Shown: positions 1 through 7,268, numbered from the stretch's first letter. The stretch is DNA of 9,271 bases from Halanaerobiales bacterium (GCA_016278435.1 JADQBU010000185.1:1-9271), one strand, 5' to 3'. The notes: generated by a model not told the origin, from the letters alone. Program-made: numbers and translations.

Positions 1-1064
1 GCTGGTTATTAACAGAGAGTGGCAAAATGTCAAAATCCAAGGGTAATGTGGTTGATCCGATGATATTGATCGATGATTTCGGTGTTGATCCTATCAGGTA
101 TTATCTTTTGCGAGAGGTTGCCTTTGGTACAGATGGAACTTACTCAACCGAAGCACTTATCCAGCGGATAAATTCTGACCTGGCCAATGATCTGGGAAAT
201 CTACTGAACAGGACAGTCAGTATGGTAGAGCAGTACTTCGATGGAGTGATTCCTGAACCAGATGAAGAGGAAGATGTTGACAGGGAGTTAAAGGAATTCT
301 GCCTGGAAACACTGTCCCACATTGAGCAGAATATGGAAAAATTGAAATATACAGTTGCTCTTGAGGAACTGTGGAATTTTGTCCGCAGGACTAACAAATA
401 CATTGACCAGACTACACCCTGGATACTGGGGCGGGACGAAAGCAAAAAAGAGAGACTGGGAACCGTTTTATATAATTTGCTGGAAGCTTTACGAATTATA
501 GGTGGGGTACTGAAACCTTTTATGGTAGAAACTCCGGCGAAGATAGGGGAACAGATTGGAGCAAGAGAACTTGTAACAGAGGCCAGTTGGGATGATCTGA
601 AAGAATGGGACAAATTGCAACCTGGTGGACAGGTTAAGAAAGGGAATCCGATTTTCCCCAGAATAGATATGGATGAATATTTTGAAGGAGTGGAAGAGAG
701 AATGAGCGAAAACGAAAAAAACAAGGAGGAAGAAAGAGAACTAATCTCATTTGGTGATTTTACCAAAATGGATCTGAGGGTAGCAGAGGTTGTGGAAGCT
801 GAGAGAATTGAAGGTAGTGATAAACTAATCAAATTACAGGTTAATCTGGGCTCAGAAAAGCGGCAGTTAGTAGCCGGAATAGCAAAACATTATGAGCCGG
901 AGGAATTATCAGGTAGGAAGATATTAATGGTTGCCAATCTGGAACCGGCTACTATCTTTGGGGTAAAATCTAATGGTATGATTCTGGCTGCTTCTGATGA
1001 TGAAGGAAACCTTTCCTTAACTACAGTGGCCAGAGATATCAAGTCTGGAAGTAGAGTTAAGTAG
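1..1064 (+). CDS. metG: Methionyl-tRNA synthetase, C-terminal part (5' end outside window)
   Basis: This enzyme charges tRNA-Met with methionine in the cytoplasm. The open frame enters from the left edge: codons from position 3 read WLLTESG and lead straight into the class I signature KMSKS (nt 24-38), so the ATG at 27 is the M of KMSKS and not a start. The helical anticodon-binding domain follows, with the typical segment WNFVRRTNKYIDQTTPW (around nt 375-425). A charged linker (around nt 690-740) leads to a C-terminal OB-fold tRNA-binding domain of the Trbp111/EMAP type (about nt 745-1061), with F-x-K-MDLRVAEV, the LVAGIA stretch and NLEP near its end. That appended domain is common in bacterial MetRS and supports dimerisation and tRNA binding. 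The catalytic HIGH region is missing only because the window starts late. The frame ends cleanly at TAG 1062-1064. Identification is near certain. Confidence 0.97.
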   Translation, partial: WLLTESGKMSKSKGNVVDPMILIDDFGVDPIRYYLLREVAFGTDGTYSTEALIQRINSDLANDLGNLLNRTVSMVEQYFDGVIPEPDEEEDVDRELKEFCLETLSHIEQNMEKLKYTVALEELWNFVRRTNKYIDQTTPWILGRDESKKERLGTVLYNLLEALRIIGGVLKPFMVETPAKIGEQIGARELVTEASWDDLKEWDKLQPGGQVKKGNPIFPRIDMDEYFEGVEERMSENEKNKEEERELISFGDFTKMDLRVAEVVEAERIEGSDKLIKLQVNLGSEKRQLVAGIAKHYEPEELSGRKILMVANLEPATIFGVKSNGMILAASDDEGNLSLTTVARDIKSGSRVK

Positions 1065-1125
1065 CTGTTTTTGAATTAATATTGCTAATTGGAGGGCAAA
1101 TGTTCAAGTAGAAGGAGTAATAATA

Positions 1126-2172
1126 ATGTTTATCAAAATCGGCATAATTGGAGGAGGGCCGGCCGGGTTAACAGCTGCTATTGAAGGGGCCCGGCTTGGT
1201 ATAGATGTAACATTGTGGGAAAAATCCAGGATAGGGGAAAGAATAAATTGTGCTGAAGGATTTTTTGATCCCCTGGAATTACTGAGTCCTCCCGACATCG
1301 GTGTAAGATATAAAGTAAAAAATTTGATAATACAGATTGATAATGAACATGTTATTGATGTAAGTGACTTAAATTTATTTATGCTGGACAGGCAAAAATG
1401 GCAGAAAGGTCTGGCCGAAAGAGCCCGGTCTACTGGGGTGTTGATTTTAGAAGAACATCCAATAAGTCTGGAAAAGTTAGATTCGATAAAAAGGGATTTT
1501 GATTTTATTCTAGATGGATCTGGAGTCCCATCTCTTACTTCCAGGTACTATAACTTTAAAGATGTATACTTAAAGGAAGCATTAATTACTGCTCAATGCC
1601 GGGTTAAATCAGATTTTTCTTCACTGGATCGGAGTTTTAAAGCTGCCATGTTGAAAGATAATTCGGGATATGGCTGGATTTTTCCGCGTAATAAAGGCGA
1701 GGCAAATGTGGGACTGGGAATTTATAATATGGAATCTAATGAAAAAATTAAAGGAAGTGAGCTTTACAGGAAACTTGATCAATTTCTTATTTCCCAGGAA
1801 ATAAATGGCAATATAGTAGATAGGGCTGCCGGTATCTGCCCTAACAAAAGGCCTGATAATTTAATCTTTGATAATCTTTTGTTAATCGGGGATACCGCAG
1901 GACTTACTTCACCTTTTCATGGTGGGGGAATTGATCTGGCCTGTGTTTCAGCCTTGACTGCTGTTAATGCAATAAAAGAGGGGAATATTGAAAAATATCC
2001 CGAACAACTGCAGAAAAAGATTAAACGAAAAATGGATATAGAATTATTTTTGAAACGAATGTGGATGGAAAAGGACAGAAGTAGACTGGAGGCGATGACA
2101 GGCTTAATTGGTGGCCGGTTATTTAAGAACGGTGTTAGTAGTTTGCTGGAAAATTTTTTAAAGGTTTTTTAG
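1126..2172 (+). CDS. Geranylgeranyl reductase family FAD-dependent oxidoreductase
   Basis: A 348-residue flavoprotein. The N-terminus has a dinucleotide-binding Rossmann motif, I-I-G-G-G-P-A-G (residues 7-14), followed by the acidic end of the second strand (LWEKS). C-A-E-G-F (around residue 43) and GYGWIFPR with ANVGLG (around residues 182-199) are hallmarks of the geranylgeranyl reductase family. LLIGDTAGLTSPFHGGG near residue 260 is the second FAD-contact motif. Family members reduce double bonds of isoprenoid chains in lipids, quinones or chlorophyll; many bacterial ones have no proven substrate, and none can be named here. The ATG at 1126 has AAGGAG at 1112-1117. It lies 61 bases after metG and 47 before rex, all in one direction, so it may be partly co-transcribed with either. 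A role in membrane lipid or quinone redox would fit its position beside rex, but this is inference. Confidence 0.85.
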   Translation: MFIKIGIIGGGPAGLTAAIEGARLGIDVTLWEKSRIGERINCAEGFFDPLELLSPPDIGVRYKVKNLIIQIDNEHVIDVSDLNLFMLDRQKWQKGLAERARSTGVLILEEHPISLEKLDSIKRDFDFILDGSGVPSLTSRYYNFKDVYLKEALITAQCRVKSDFSSLDRSFKAAMLKDNSGYGWIFPRNKGEANVGLGIYNMESNEKIKGSELYRKLDQFLISQEINGNIVDRAAGICPNKRPDNLIFDNLLLIGDTAGLTSPFHGGGIDLACVSALTAVNAIKEGNIEKYPEQLQKKIKRKMDIELFLKRMWMEKDRSRLEAMTGLIGGRLFKNGVSSLLENFLKVF

Positions 2173-2182
2173 TTTAAATTTG

Positions 2183-2188
2183 TATAAT
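2183..2188 (+). promoter_or_regulatory. Possible -10 element upstream of rex
   Basis: A perfect TATAAT sits in the 47-base gap before rex, 31 bases ahead of the ATG. No good -35 hexamer is found 16-18 bases upstream (that stretch lies in the end of the preceding gene and reads AAAGGT or similar). The local sequence is AT-rich, so the match may be chance. A separate promoter for rex is plausible but weakly supported. Confidence 0.25.
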
Positions 2189-2219
2189 ATAATTTTAGAA
2201 AAAATAAGGGGGAGTGGGG

Positions 2220-2870
2220 ATGAAGGACCATAGTTCAATACCAAAAGCAACGATAGAGAGACTGCCTTTGTATTACAGGTGTTTGGATAAACTGGCTACC
2301 TTTGAAGATGTTGAGGTTGTTTCATCAAAGGAACTTGGAGGAAAGCTGGGTATTCCCTCAACCCAGGTTAGAAAGGACCTGTCTTATTACGGGGAATTTG
2401 GACGCCGGGGAGTAGGTTATGATGTAACTCAGCTCAAAAAATCTGTTGGTAAAATTCTGGGTGTAAATAAAGATTGGCCGGCAGTTCTGGTTGGGGCCGG
2501 AAATCTAGGCCGGGCTTTAGTTAATTATTCTGGTTTTCATAAGATGGGCCTGGTAATAGCGGCAGTTATGGATGCTGATTTAAGTAAGATAGGAAACAAA
2601 GTGGGATCAATAACAGTCCAGAGTATGAAAAAATTAGAAGAAGTTGTGGAAGAAGATGACATAAAGCTGGGGATAATAACCGTACCGGCAAATGCCGCCC
2701 AGCAGGTAGCTGACCAACTAATAGAAGCAGGTATCCGTTCTATCTGGAATTTTGCTCCTACTAGATTGTATGTTCCCAAAGATATAGTTGTTAGAAATGA
2801 GGACCTGGCTGTTGGTATAGTCAGTTTAATCTATCATTTGAGCTGGAAGGAAGAACTGGAAAAAGATTAA
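2220..2870 (+). CDS. rex: Redox-sensing transcriptional repressor Rex
   Basis: Rex is a cytoplasmic dimeric repressor that senses the NADH/NAD+ ratio. NADH binding releases it from operators of fermentation and respiration genes. The 216 residues match the usual family length. Residues 7-60 form the N-terminal winged helix, with IPKATIERLPLYYR and the recognition stretch STQVRKDLSYYGEFG-R-RGVGY. A Rossmann NAD(H)-binding domain follows, with G-A-G-N-L-G at 92-97. The C-terminal swapped-helix segment includes NFAPTRL and ends in a helix. The ATG at 2220 is preferred over the in-frame GTG at 2214 because the GGGGGAG ribosome site (2208-2214) would overlap the GTG and is correctly spaced for the ATG. 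No convincing Rex operator was seen in the gap upstream, so autoregulation is not shown. Its stop shares bases with the stop of the convergent cheR. Confidence 0.96.
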   Translation: MKDHSSIPKATIERLPLYYRCLDKLATFEDVEVVSSKELGGKLGIPSTQVRKDLSYYGEFGRRGVGYDVTQLKKSVGKILGVNKDWPAVLVGAGNLGRALVNYSGFHKMGLVIAAVMDADLSKIGNKVGSITVQSMKKLEEVVEEDDIKLGIITVPANAAQQVADQLIEAGIRSIWNFAPTRLYVPKDIVVRNEDLAVGIVSLIYHLSWKEELEKD

Positions 2871-3652
2871 TTTGTTTTTTTGTAAAAAGAAAAGTTGACC
2901 TTCTCCAGGTCGTATTCTTGATAATTAAAAATAAATTCGGTATTTCCAAGGAAGAAGTAACCTCCCGGGTTTAACACAGAAACGAACTTCCGGGTAAGCT
3001 TCTTCTTTATTTCCCTGGTCAGATAAATAAAGAAATTGCGGCTGAGAATTAACTGCCAGTTCTGGAGGAAGGATTCATTTATGAGATCTTTTTTCTCAAA
3101 TTGCACCTGATCTATAATCTTGCTGTCAAGTTGAAATTTACTTTGACCGGGAATCTGTTTGAAATATTTTTCCAGTAAATTCCCCGGGACATTTTTGAGT
3201 GAGCTCTGGCCATAGATTCCTTTTCTGGCTTCTTCCAGGATTTCGGAGTCAAGGTCACTGGCCAGGATTTGATATCTGGCTGGATTTATATTTAATTCAT
3301 TCAATATAATTGCAATAGTGTAGGGTTCAGAACCATTAGAACAGGGAGCGCTCCAGATTTTAACCTTTTTATTATCAGAAAAGAGTTCAGGTAGTATTTT
3401 TTTCTGTAGAAAACTAAAATTTTCTGGATTTCGGTAGAACTCAGAGGTGTTTATAGTAAAATGCCCCAGATATGCTGCTTTAAATTCGGGATCATCTTTT
3501 AAAAGTTCCAGGCACTGTGAATAATCATTTATATTGTGACGGCGCATGAGGCTGTCTGTCCGTCTCTGTACTCTTTTAATTTTATATCCATCAAGTTTAA
3601 CATTTAAAACTTTTGTGGCTTCATCTTTAAATTCATCAAAGGTAAGTGACAT
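2867..3652 (-). CDS. cheR: Chemotaxis protein methyltransferase CheR
   Basis: CheR transfers methyl groups from S-adenosylmethionine to glutamates on chemoreceptors, opposing CheB during adaptation. The 261-residue protein has the N-terminal helical domain (residues 1-75), the segment TINTSEFYRNP (residues 87-97; family form TTN-x-T-x-FFR-x-P), the SAM-binding stretch WSAPCSNGSEPY (around 121-132), LASDLD (around 149-154), and SRNFFIYL, the counterpart of RN-V-L-I-Y-F. The methyltransferase fold is therefore complete. One variation is G-S-E-P-Y where most relatives have G-E-E-P-Y. The ATG overlaps the TGA of cheB by one base (TGATG on the minus strand), with an AAAGGAG ribosome site inside the end of cheB, so translation is coupled. 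The protein is soluble and acts at receptor clusters. No other chemotaxis genes are present in the window. Confidence 0.95.
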   Translation of the reverse strand: MSLTFDEFKDEATKVLNVKLDGYKIKRVQRRTDSLMRRHNINDYSQCLELLKDDPEFKAAYLGHFTINTSEFYRNPENFSFLQKKILPELFSDNKKVKIWSAPCSNGSEPYTIAIILNELNINPARYQILASDLDSEILEEARKGIYGQSSLKNVPGNLLEKYFKQIPGQSKFQLDSKIIDQVQFEKKDLINESFLQNWQLILSRNFFIYLTREIKKKLTRKFVSVLNPGGYFFLGNTEFIFNYQEYDLEKVNFSFYKKTN

Positions 3653-4680
3653 CAGTATCTCCTTTCAATTAAGTCAATTATCCTGTGTGGTATTTGTTCC
3701 AGGGGGGTTATTTCGTCATAAGCACCAGCCTTGATAGTACTTGAAGGCATGCCATATACAAGAGCAGTTGTTCTGTCTTCGACTATTCCATAACCATTAT
3801 ATTTTTTTATTGCGGTCATACCCTGAGCCCCATCATGGCCCATACCGGTGAGAATTATACCTATACACCGTTCTTTAAAAACAGGGGCCAGGGTTATCAT
3901 CATGTAATCTACACAGGGACGGACACCCCATTTGGTAGGCTTCTTATTCAGAGTTGTTCTACCACTGTCAGTGATTTCGAGGTGGTAACCTCCAGGGGCA
4001 ATCAAAGCCTGTCCGGGTTTAATCATATCACCATCTTCAGCTTCTTTAACCGTGACTTCGGAAGCCTGATCAAGGTGATTGGCAAAAGAAGCAGTAAAAC
4101 CCGCCGGCATGTGCTGGACGACGATAATTCCGGCCGGGAAGTCTGCCGGGAAAACTGAAAAAACCTGTTTTAAAGCCCGGGGACCGCCTGATGAACTTCC
4201 GATAGCAACAACCGGAAAATTATTTTTTTGACATTTTTTAATTTCATGTGACTGGCTTCGAAGTGATATCAAATTTGATTTCTTAATTTTACAATTGGTG
4301 GCTGCTTTAATTTTGGACAGTAAGTCTTCGGAGATCTCATCAATATCAAGTGAAATTGAACCAGATGGCTTAGGGATAAAATCAAAAGCTCCTATTTCCA
4401 GGGTTTTGATTACGGTTTCTCTGTTGTCCAGAGCACTTACCATTATAACAGGGATAGGTTCAGGCAAGGCCATAATTTCCTGCAGGGTATTTATTCCATT
4501 CTTAACGGGCATTTCTATATCAAGAGTAATAACATCCGGTTTTAGAAGCGGGATTTTATCCAGGGCATCAGCTCCATTTCGGGCAGTTCCTACGACATTC
4601 AATTCCGGGTCCTGTTCTATTTTCTTTTTAAAAACCTGCCGCATAAAAGCAGAATCATCGACAATTAATACATTTATCAT
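3652..4680 (-). CDS. cheB: Chemotaxis response regulator protein-glutamate methylesterase CheB
   Basis: CheB removes receptor methyl groups (and deamidates glutamines) when phosphorylated by CheA. The protein has 342 residues counted from the ATG at 4680. The receiver domain (1-120) carries the acidic pair D8-D9, phosphoacceptor D54, S82 and K104. A poorly conserved linker (about 120-152) leads to the C-terminal methylesterase domain with the catalytic triad S163 (in G-S-S-S-G-G), H190 (in VVQHMP) and D283 (in GMGHDG). All catalytic residues are present. The ATG at 4680 is chosen because GGGAGG lies 8 bases ahead of it on the minus strand; an in-frame TTG at 4686 would be only 2 bases from that site. 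The gene is co-transcribed with cheR, and a possible promoter lies at 4707-4735. Confidence 0.96.
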   Translation of the reverse strand: MINVLIVDDSAFMRQVFKKKIEQDPELNVVGTARNGADALDKIPLLKPDVITLDIEMPVKNGINTLQEIMALPEPIPVIMVSALDNRETVIKTLEIGAFDFIPKPSGSISLDIDEISEDLLSKIKAATNCKIKKSNLISLRSQSHEIKKCQKNNFPVVAIGSSSGGPRALKQVFSVFPADFPAGIIVVQHMPAGFTASFANHLDQASEVTVKEAEDGDMIKPGQALIAPGGYHLEITDSGRTTLNKKPTKWGVRPCVDYMMITLAPVFKERCIGIILTGMGHDGAQGMTAIKKYNGYGIVEDRTTALVYGMPSSTIKAGAYDEITPLEQIPHRIIDLIERRY

Positions 4681-4706
4681 TACCAAATCCTCCCGATTTT
4701 ATCTGT

Positions 4707-4735
4707 ATTTTATTATATTCTTTCTATTAAGGCAA
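4707..4735 (-). promoter_or_regulatory. Possible sigma-A-type promoter for cheBR
   Basis: On the minus strand TTGCCT (4735-4730) and TAAAAT (4712-4707) are separated by exactly 17 bases. They stand 27 bases ahead of the cheB ATG, in the 83-base gap between the divergent cheB and walJ genes. The match is fair, and the gap is AT-rich, so chance is possible. No flagellar sigma-D type promoter (TAAA with CCGATA) was recognised. Confidence 0.4.
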
Positions 4736-4763
4736 AATCCTTTAAATAATTTGAGGTGGTAGA

Positions 4764-5552
4764 ATGACTTTGACAATTTCAGTACTGGCCAGTGGGAGTT
4801 CCGGAAATTCGATATATATTAGTGATAGTAAAACCAGTATTTTAATAGATGCCGGGTTAAGCGGCAAAGAGTTGGAGAGGAGACTGGACAAGGTCTCGGT
4901 TAAAGCAGATGAGATTGATGCAATTTTAGTTACACATGAACATAAGGACCATATCAAGGGAGTCGGCATCTTATCCCGCCGCTATAATATCCCTATATTT
5001 GCCAATCAGTTAACCTGGGATGCTGCCAGTGATGATCTGGGTCAGCTGGATGAAAACAACTGTAATGTCTTTTCCGGTGAATTTATGATAGGTGGAATCG
5101 GGATTAAACCATTTGCTATTTCTCATGATGCAGGGGACCCAGTTGGATATGTTGTCTTTTCCGGGCATAAAAAAATCGGTATAGCAACAGATACCGGGTT
5201 TATTACCACGGAGATCAGGGAGAATCTTAAGAACCTTAACTTTCTGGTAATCGAGTCCAATCATGATCTGGAGATGTTAATGAATGGTAATTATCCACAC
5301 TTTTTAAAAAAGAGGATCAGGGGGGAAAAAGGCCATTTGTCAAATGATGATACAGCTGCACTTTTACCTGAACTGATTAATAGCAATCGTCCGGGAATAC
5401 TACTGGCCCATTTAAGTAAAGATAATAATATACCTAAACTGGCTTATATTACTGTTAAAAATAATCTGGAGAAAATGGGATTTAAAGTCGGTGAGGACCT
5501 GAAATTGGACTATACTTACCGGCATAAACCTACAAAAATTTATAATATTTGA
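4764..5552 (+). CDS. walJ: WalJ/YycJ-family metallo-beta-lactamase-fold hydrolase
   Basis: A 262-residue cytoplasmic MBL-fold protein of the YycJ/WalJ family, which has been linked to cell-wall control and DNA metabolism and resembles double-strand exonucleases. The enzymatic role is not firmly known. The N-terminus reads LASGSSGNS, typical of this family. The metal-binding motif is THEHKDH, giving H58, H60, D62 and H63. Further ligand regions follow: ISHDAGDPVGY, IATDTG, IESNHD and LAHLSKDNN. The C-terminal YRHKPTKI completes the usual length. The ATG at 4764 has GAGGTGG at 4753-4759. In many Bacillota this gene follows walRK(HI) and precedes htrA and rlmH. Here the gene upstream is the divergent cheBR, so walRK are not adjacent, but the link to rlmH is kept. 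Confidence 0.92.
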   Translation: MTLTISVLASGSSGNSIYISDSKTSILIDAGLSGKELERRLDKVSVKADEIDAILVTHEHKDHIKGVGILSRRYNIPIFANQLTWDAASDDLGQLDENNCNVFSGEFMIGGIGIKPFAISHDAGDPVGYVVFSGHKKIGIATDTGFITTEIRENLKNLNFLVIESNHDLEMLMNGNYPHFLKKRIRGEKGHLSNDDTAALLPELINSNRPGILLAHLSKDNNIPKLAYITVKNNLEKMGFKVGEDLKLDYTYRHKPTKIYNI

Positions 5553-5561
5553 GGGATTAAA

Positions 5562-5708
5562 GTGAATCTGCAGTTTTTATTATTTTTATTAATATTAATA
5601 ATTATCGGTATTTTGATTATCTATATATTTATACCTTCCTTCTTCAGGGAACCGGATGTTAAACCGATTCCAATTGTTCCAGAAACTGATTACAAGGGGA
5701 GGATATAA
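5562..5708 (+). CDS. Small single-pass membrane protein (48 aa, GTG start)
   Basis: A short gene filling the gap between walJ and rlmH. The GTG start at 5562 is preceded by GAGGG (5551-5555) overlapping the walJ stop, with 6 bases between. The protein begins MNLQF. Residues 5-27 are almost entirely Leu/Ile/Phe and form one membrane helix. A short polar tail rich in proline and acidic residues follows (about residues 28-48, including REPDVKP), ending at TAA 5706-5708. The rlmH ATG is only two bases further, and the rlmH ribosome site AAGGGGAGG (5694-5702) lies within this gene's last codons. The tight spacing on both sides argues for a real, co-translated gene. Its function is unknown. It occupies the slot where many relatives have the membrane protease htrA, but nothing protease-like is visible. 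Topology cannot be decided from charges. Confidence 0.7.
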   Translation: MNLQFLLFLLILIIIGILIIYIFIPSFFREPDVKPIPIVPETDYKGRI

Positions 5709-5710
5709 AA

Positions 5711-6190
5711 ATGGAGATTAATATTGTAGTAGTGGGCAAGATAAAAGAAACCTATATTCAGACCGGGATAAATGATTTCTATCAGCGGCTGGAACGTTTT
5801 GTTAATCTTAATATTATCGAAGTCAAAGCTGAGAAGATCGGAAATAATCTCAGTGGAGGAGAGATTGAGCAGGTAAAGGAACGTGAAGGCAGGGAGATTT
5901 TAGCAAAGATTCCTGCCGGGAATTATGTAATTGCCCTAGATGTTAAGGGTAAACCGATGACTTCCCGCGGACTGGCTAAATCCATTCAGAACCTGCAGCT
6001 GCAGGGATACAGCAGTATTACCTTTATTATCGGTGGAGCCCTGGGGTTGAGCCCAGAGGTTTTGAATGCGGCAAATTACAGTTTGTCCCTTTCTCATATG
6101 ACTTTTACACACCAGATGATACGCTTGATCCTGCTGGAGCAGGTCTACAGGGCTTTCAAGATTATCAACGGTGAACCGTATCATAAGTAG
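5711..6190 (+). CDS. rlmH: 23S rRNA pseudouridine(1915) N3-methyltransferase RlmH
   Basis: RlmH methylates N3 of pseudouridine 1915 in helix 69 of 23S rRNA, acting on assembled 70S ribosomes with SAM. The 159 residues are the full family length (SPOUT, alpha/beta-knot fold). Visible marks are the start EINIVVVGKIKE, the SAM-site loop FIIGGALGLS (around residues 104-113), the segment SLSHMTFTHQMIRLILLEQVYRA, and the C-terminal EPYHK. It is the last gene of the walJ cluster, two bases after the small membrane protein. No terminator is visible in the 55 bases after it, which is odd for the end of an operon. The last codons are the place where SCC elements insert in staphylococci (there called orfX), and accessory genes begin right after this one. 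Confidence 0.97.
   Translation: MEINIVVVGKIKETYIQTGINDFYQRLERFVNLNIIEVKAEKIGNNLSGGEIEQVKEREGREILAKIPAGNYVIALDVKGKPMTSRGLAKSIQNLQLQGYSSITFIIGGALGLSPEVLNAANYSLSLSHMTFTHQMIRLILLEQVYRAFKIINGEPYHK
6173..6190 (+). other. SCC attB-like sequence at the 3' end of rlmH
   Basis: GAACCGTATCATAAGTAG closely resembles the staphylococcal SCC integration site at the end of rlmH, which as I recall it is GARGCNTATCATAARNRR; the clear difference is C instead of G at the fourth base. Much of this is dictated by the conserved RlmH ending EPYHK-stop, so similarity alone is weak. It gains weight because accessory genes and a large serine recombinase lie directly downstream. No second copy was found inside the window. 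Confidence 0.3.
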
Positions 6191-6245
6191 TGTATAAAAA
6201 TTGGGTTTTAAGTTCATAAGATTTTAATTTAATTAGAGGGAGGGA

Positions 6246-7268
6246 TTGATAAAAATAAAAGAATACAAAGAGGATTGTGTTTTTTGTGGTAGACAAGCAA
6301 ATTCAAAATATAACTTTGAAACAGAAAGCCATATAATTAATTGTGAAAACTGTGGGGATTACAAAATTAACATGGAAGGGACATCTTCTGTGCAGACAAT
6401 TCCAGTAGATCAGAAACATATAATTGCTGGTTATCTGAGAGAATTAAATGAACTTGGGTTGGAAGCTCCCTTAATTACTAGTGAGAATATTGATATTATA
6501 TTATCTAGTTCAATGATTCCTAAAACTGTATTAGAAAAGCTTGACAAACTTTTGTTATATTTCGAAAGAAATACTACATATATATATCAATGGGTAAGTA
6601 TAAATTATGAGCATACTGCTATAGCTTATGCAAAGAGTTCGGAAGAATTAAAAAATATGATTGAAGCTATAGAAAATAATGATTATATATTTAAATGTAA
6701 TGAACCAAGAGTGCGGGGATTCGAAAATGAAGAAAGCAATGGGGAGAAAGAAAAATATAGGTTAACTCTTGAAGGCTTATCAGAAATTAATGAGATTAAA
6801 GATGAACAAGTAATAGATACAAAACAATGTTTTGTTGCAATGTGGTTTGGAGATCAGATGATGGAAGTTTACAATAATCATATTAGCAAAGCGATTAGAG
6901 ATTCTGGATTTGAACCGCTAATAATATCTGCTAAAGAGCATAATAATGATATCTGTGATGAGATTATAGCAGAAATTAGAAAAAGTAAATTCTTAGTTGC
7001 TGACTTAACTGGATTTAGAGGCGGTGTATATTACGAGGCAGGATTTGCTTATGGTTTGGGGTTGCCTGTTATATATACTTGTAAAAAAGGTTGGTTTACT
7101 GGAGATGTAGAGGTAAGAGCAAAAAGAGCTGATACAGGGAAAGATGTTATAATAGAAAGTCCTAATAATCTTCACTTTGATATTGAACACTTTAATTTTA
7201 TAATTTGGGAAGATGAAGAAGACTTATATAAGAGACTTAAAAATAGGATTGAAGCTACTATTAGATAA
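6246..7268 (+). CDS. Zinc-ribbon protein with C-terminal nucleoside 2-deoxyribosyltransferase/TIR-like domain
   Basis: A 340-residue, probably soluble protein. The N-terminus has a clean zinc ribbon: C11-x2-C14 and C33-x2-C36. A helical region follows (about 50-150). Around 155-185 the pattern NNDYIFKCN...KYRLTLEGLSEI looks like a winged-helix unit (the 'Y-x-LT-x-x-G' ending). From Q194 the C-terminal domain begins CFVAMWFG, with EHNNDICDEIIAEIRKS, VADLTGFRGGVYYEAGFAYGLG and LHFDIEHFNFIIWED. This matches nucleoside 2-deoxyribosyltransferase-like domains of the kind found with defence proteins; D253 and E264 are likely active-site acids. The substrate could be a nucleotide or NAD, which cannot be told from sequence. 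The start is TTG, chosen because GAGGG (6236-6240) sits 5 bases ahead and the next in-frame ATG is 40 codons on, past the ribbon. No separate terminator follows. A role in phage defence is inference. Confidence 0.75.
   Translation: MIKIKEYKEDCVFCGRQANSKYNFETESHIINCENCGDYKINMEGTSSVQTIPVDQKHIIAGYLRELNELGLEAPLITSENIDIILSSSMIPKTVLEKLDKLLLYFERNTTYIYQWVSINYEHTAIAYAKSSEELKNMIEAIENNDYIFKCNEPRVRGFENEESNGEKEKYRLTLEGLSEINEIKDEQVIDTKQCFVAMWFGDQMMEVYNNHISKAIRDSGFEPLIISAKEHNNDICDEIIAEIRKSKFLVADLTGFRGGVYYEAGFAYGLGLPVIYTCKKGWFTGDVEVRAKRADTGKDVIIESPNNLHFDIEHFNFIIWEDEEDLYKRLKNRIEATIR

Noticed and set aside
140..832. Long minus-strand open frame inside metG
   Set aside because: It lies fully within the certain metG gene and its Ser/Leu-rich product has no recognisable family.
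2172..2219. Rex operator upstream of rex
   Set aside because: TTTGTATAATATAATTTTAG only faintly recalls the TTGT...ACAA palindrome; the right half-site is missing.
2214..2219. GTG at 2214 as the rex start
   Set aside because: It overlaps the ribosome site itself; the ATG at 2220 is correctly spaced and fits the usual protein length.
3835..4158. Plus-strand open frame opposite cheB
   Set aside because: It is a shadow of the well-supported cheB methylesterase domain, with no ribosome site or family likeness.
6191..6245. Promoter TTGGGT (6201-6206) - 16 bases - TTTAAT (6223-6228) for the deoxyribosyltransferase-like gene
   Set aside because: The -35 match is poor, and the predicted transcript start would fall on the ribosome site, leaving almost no leader. 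Read-through from rlmH is equally likely.
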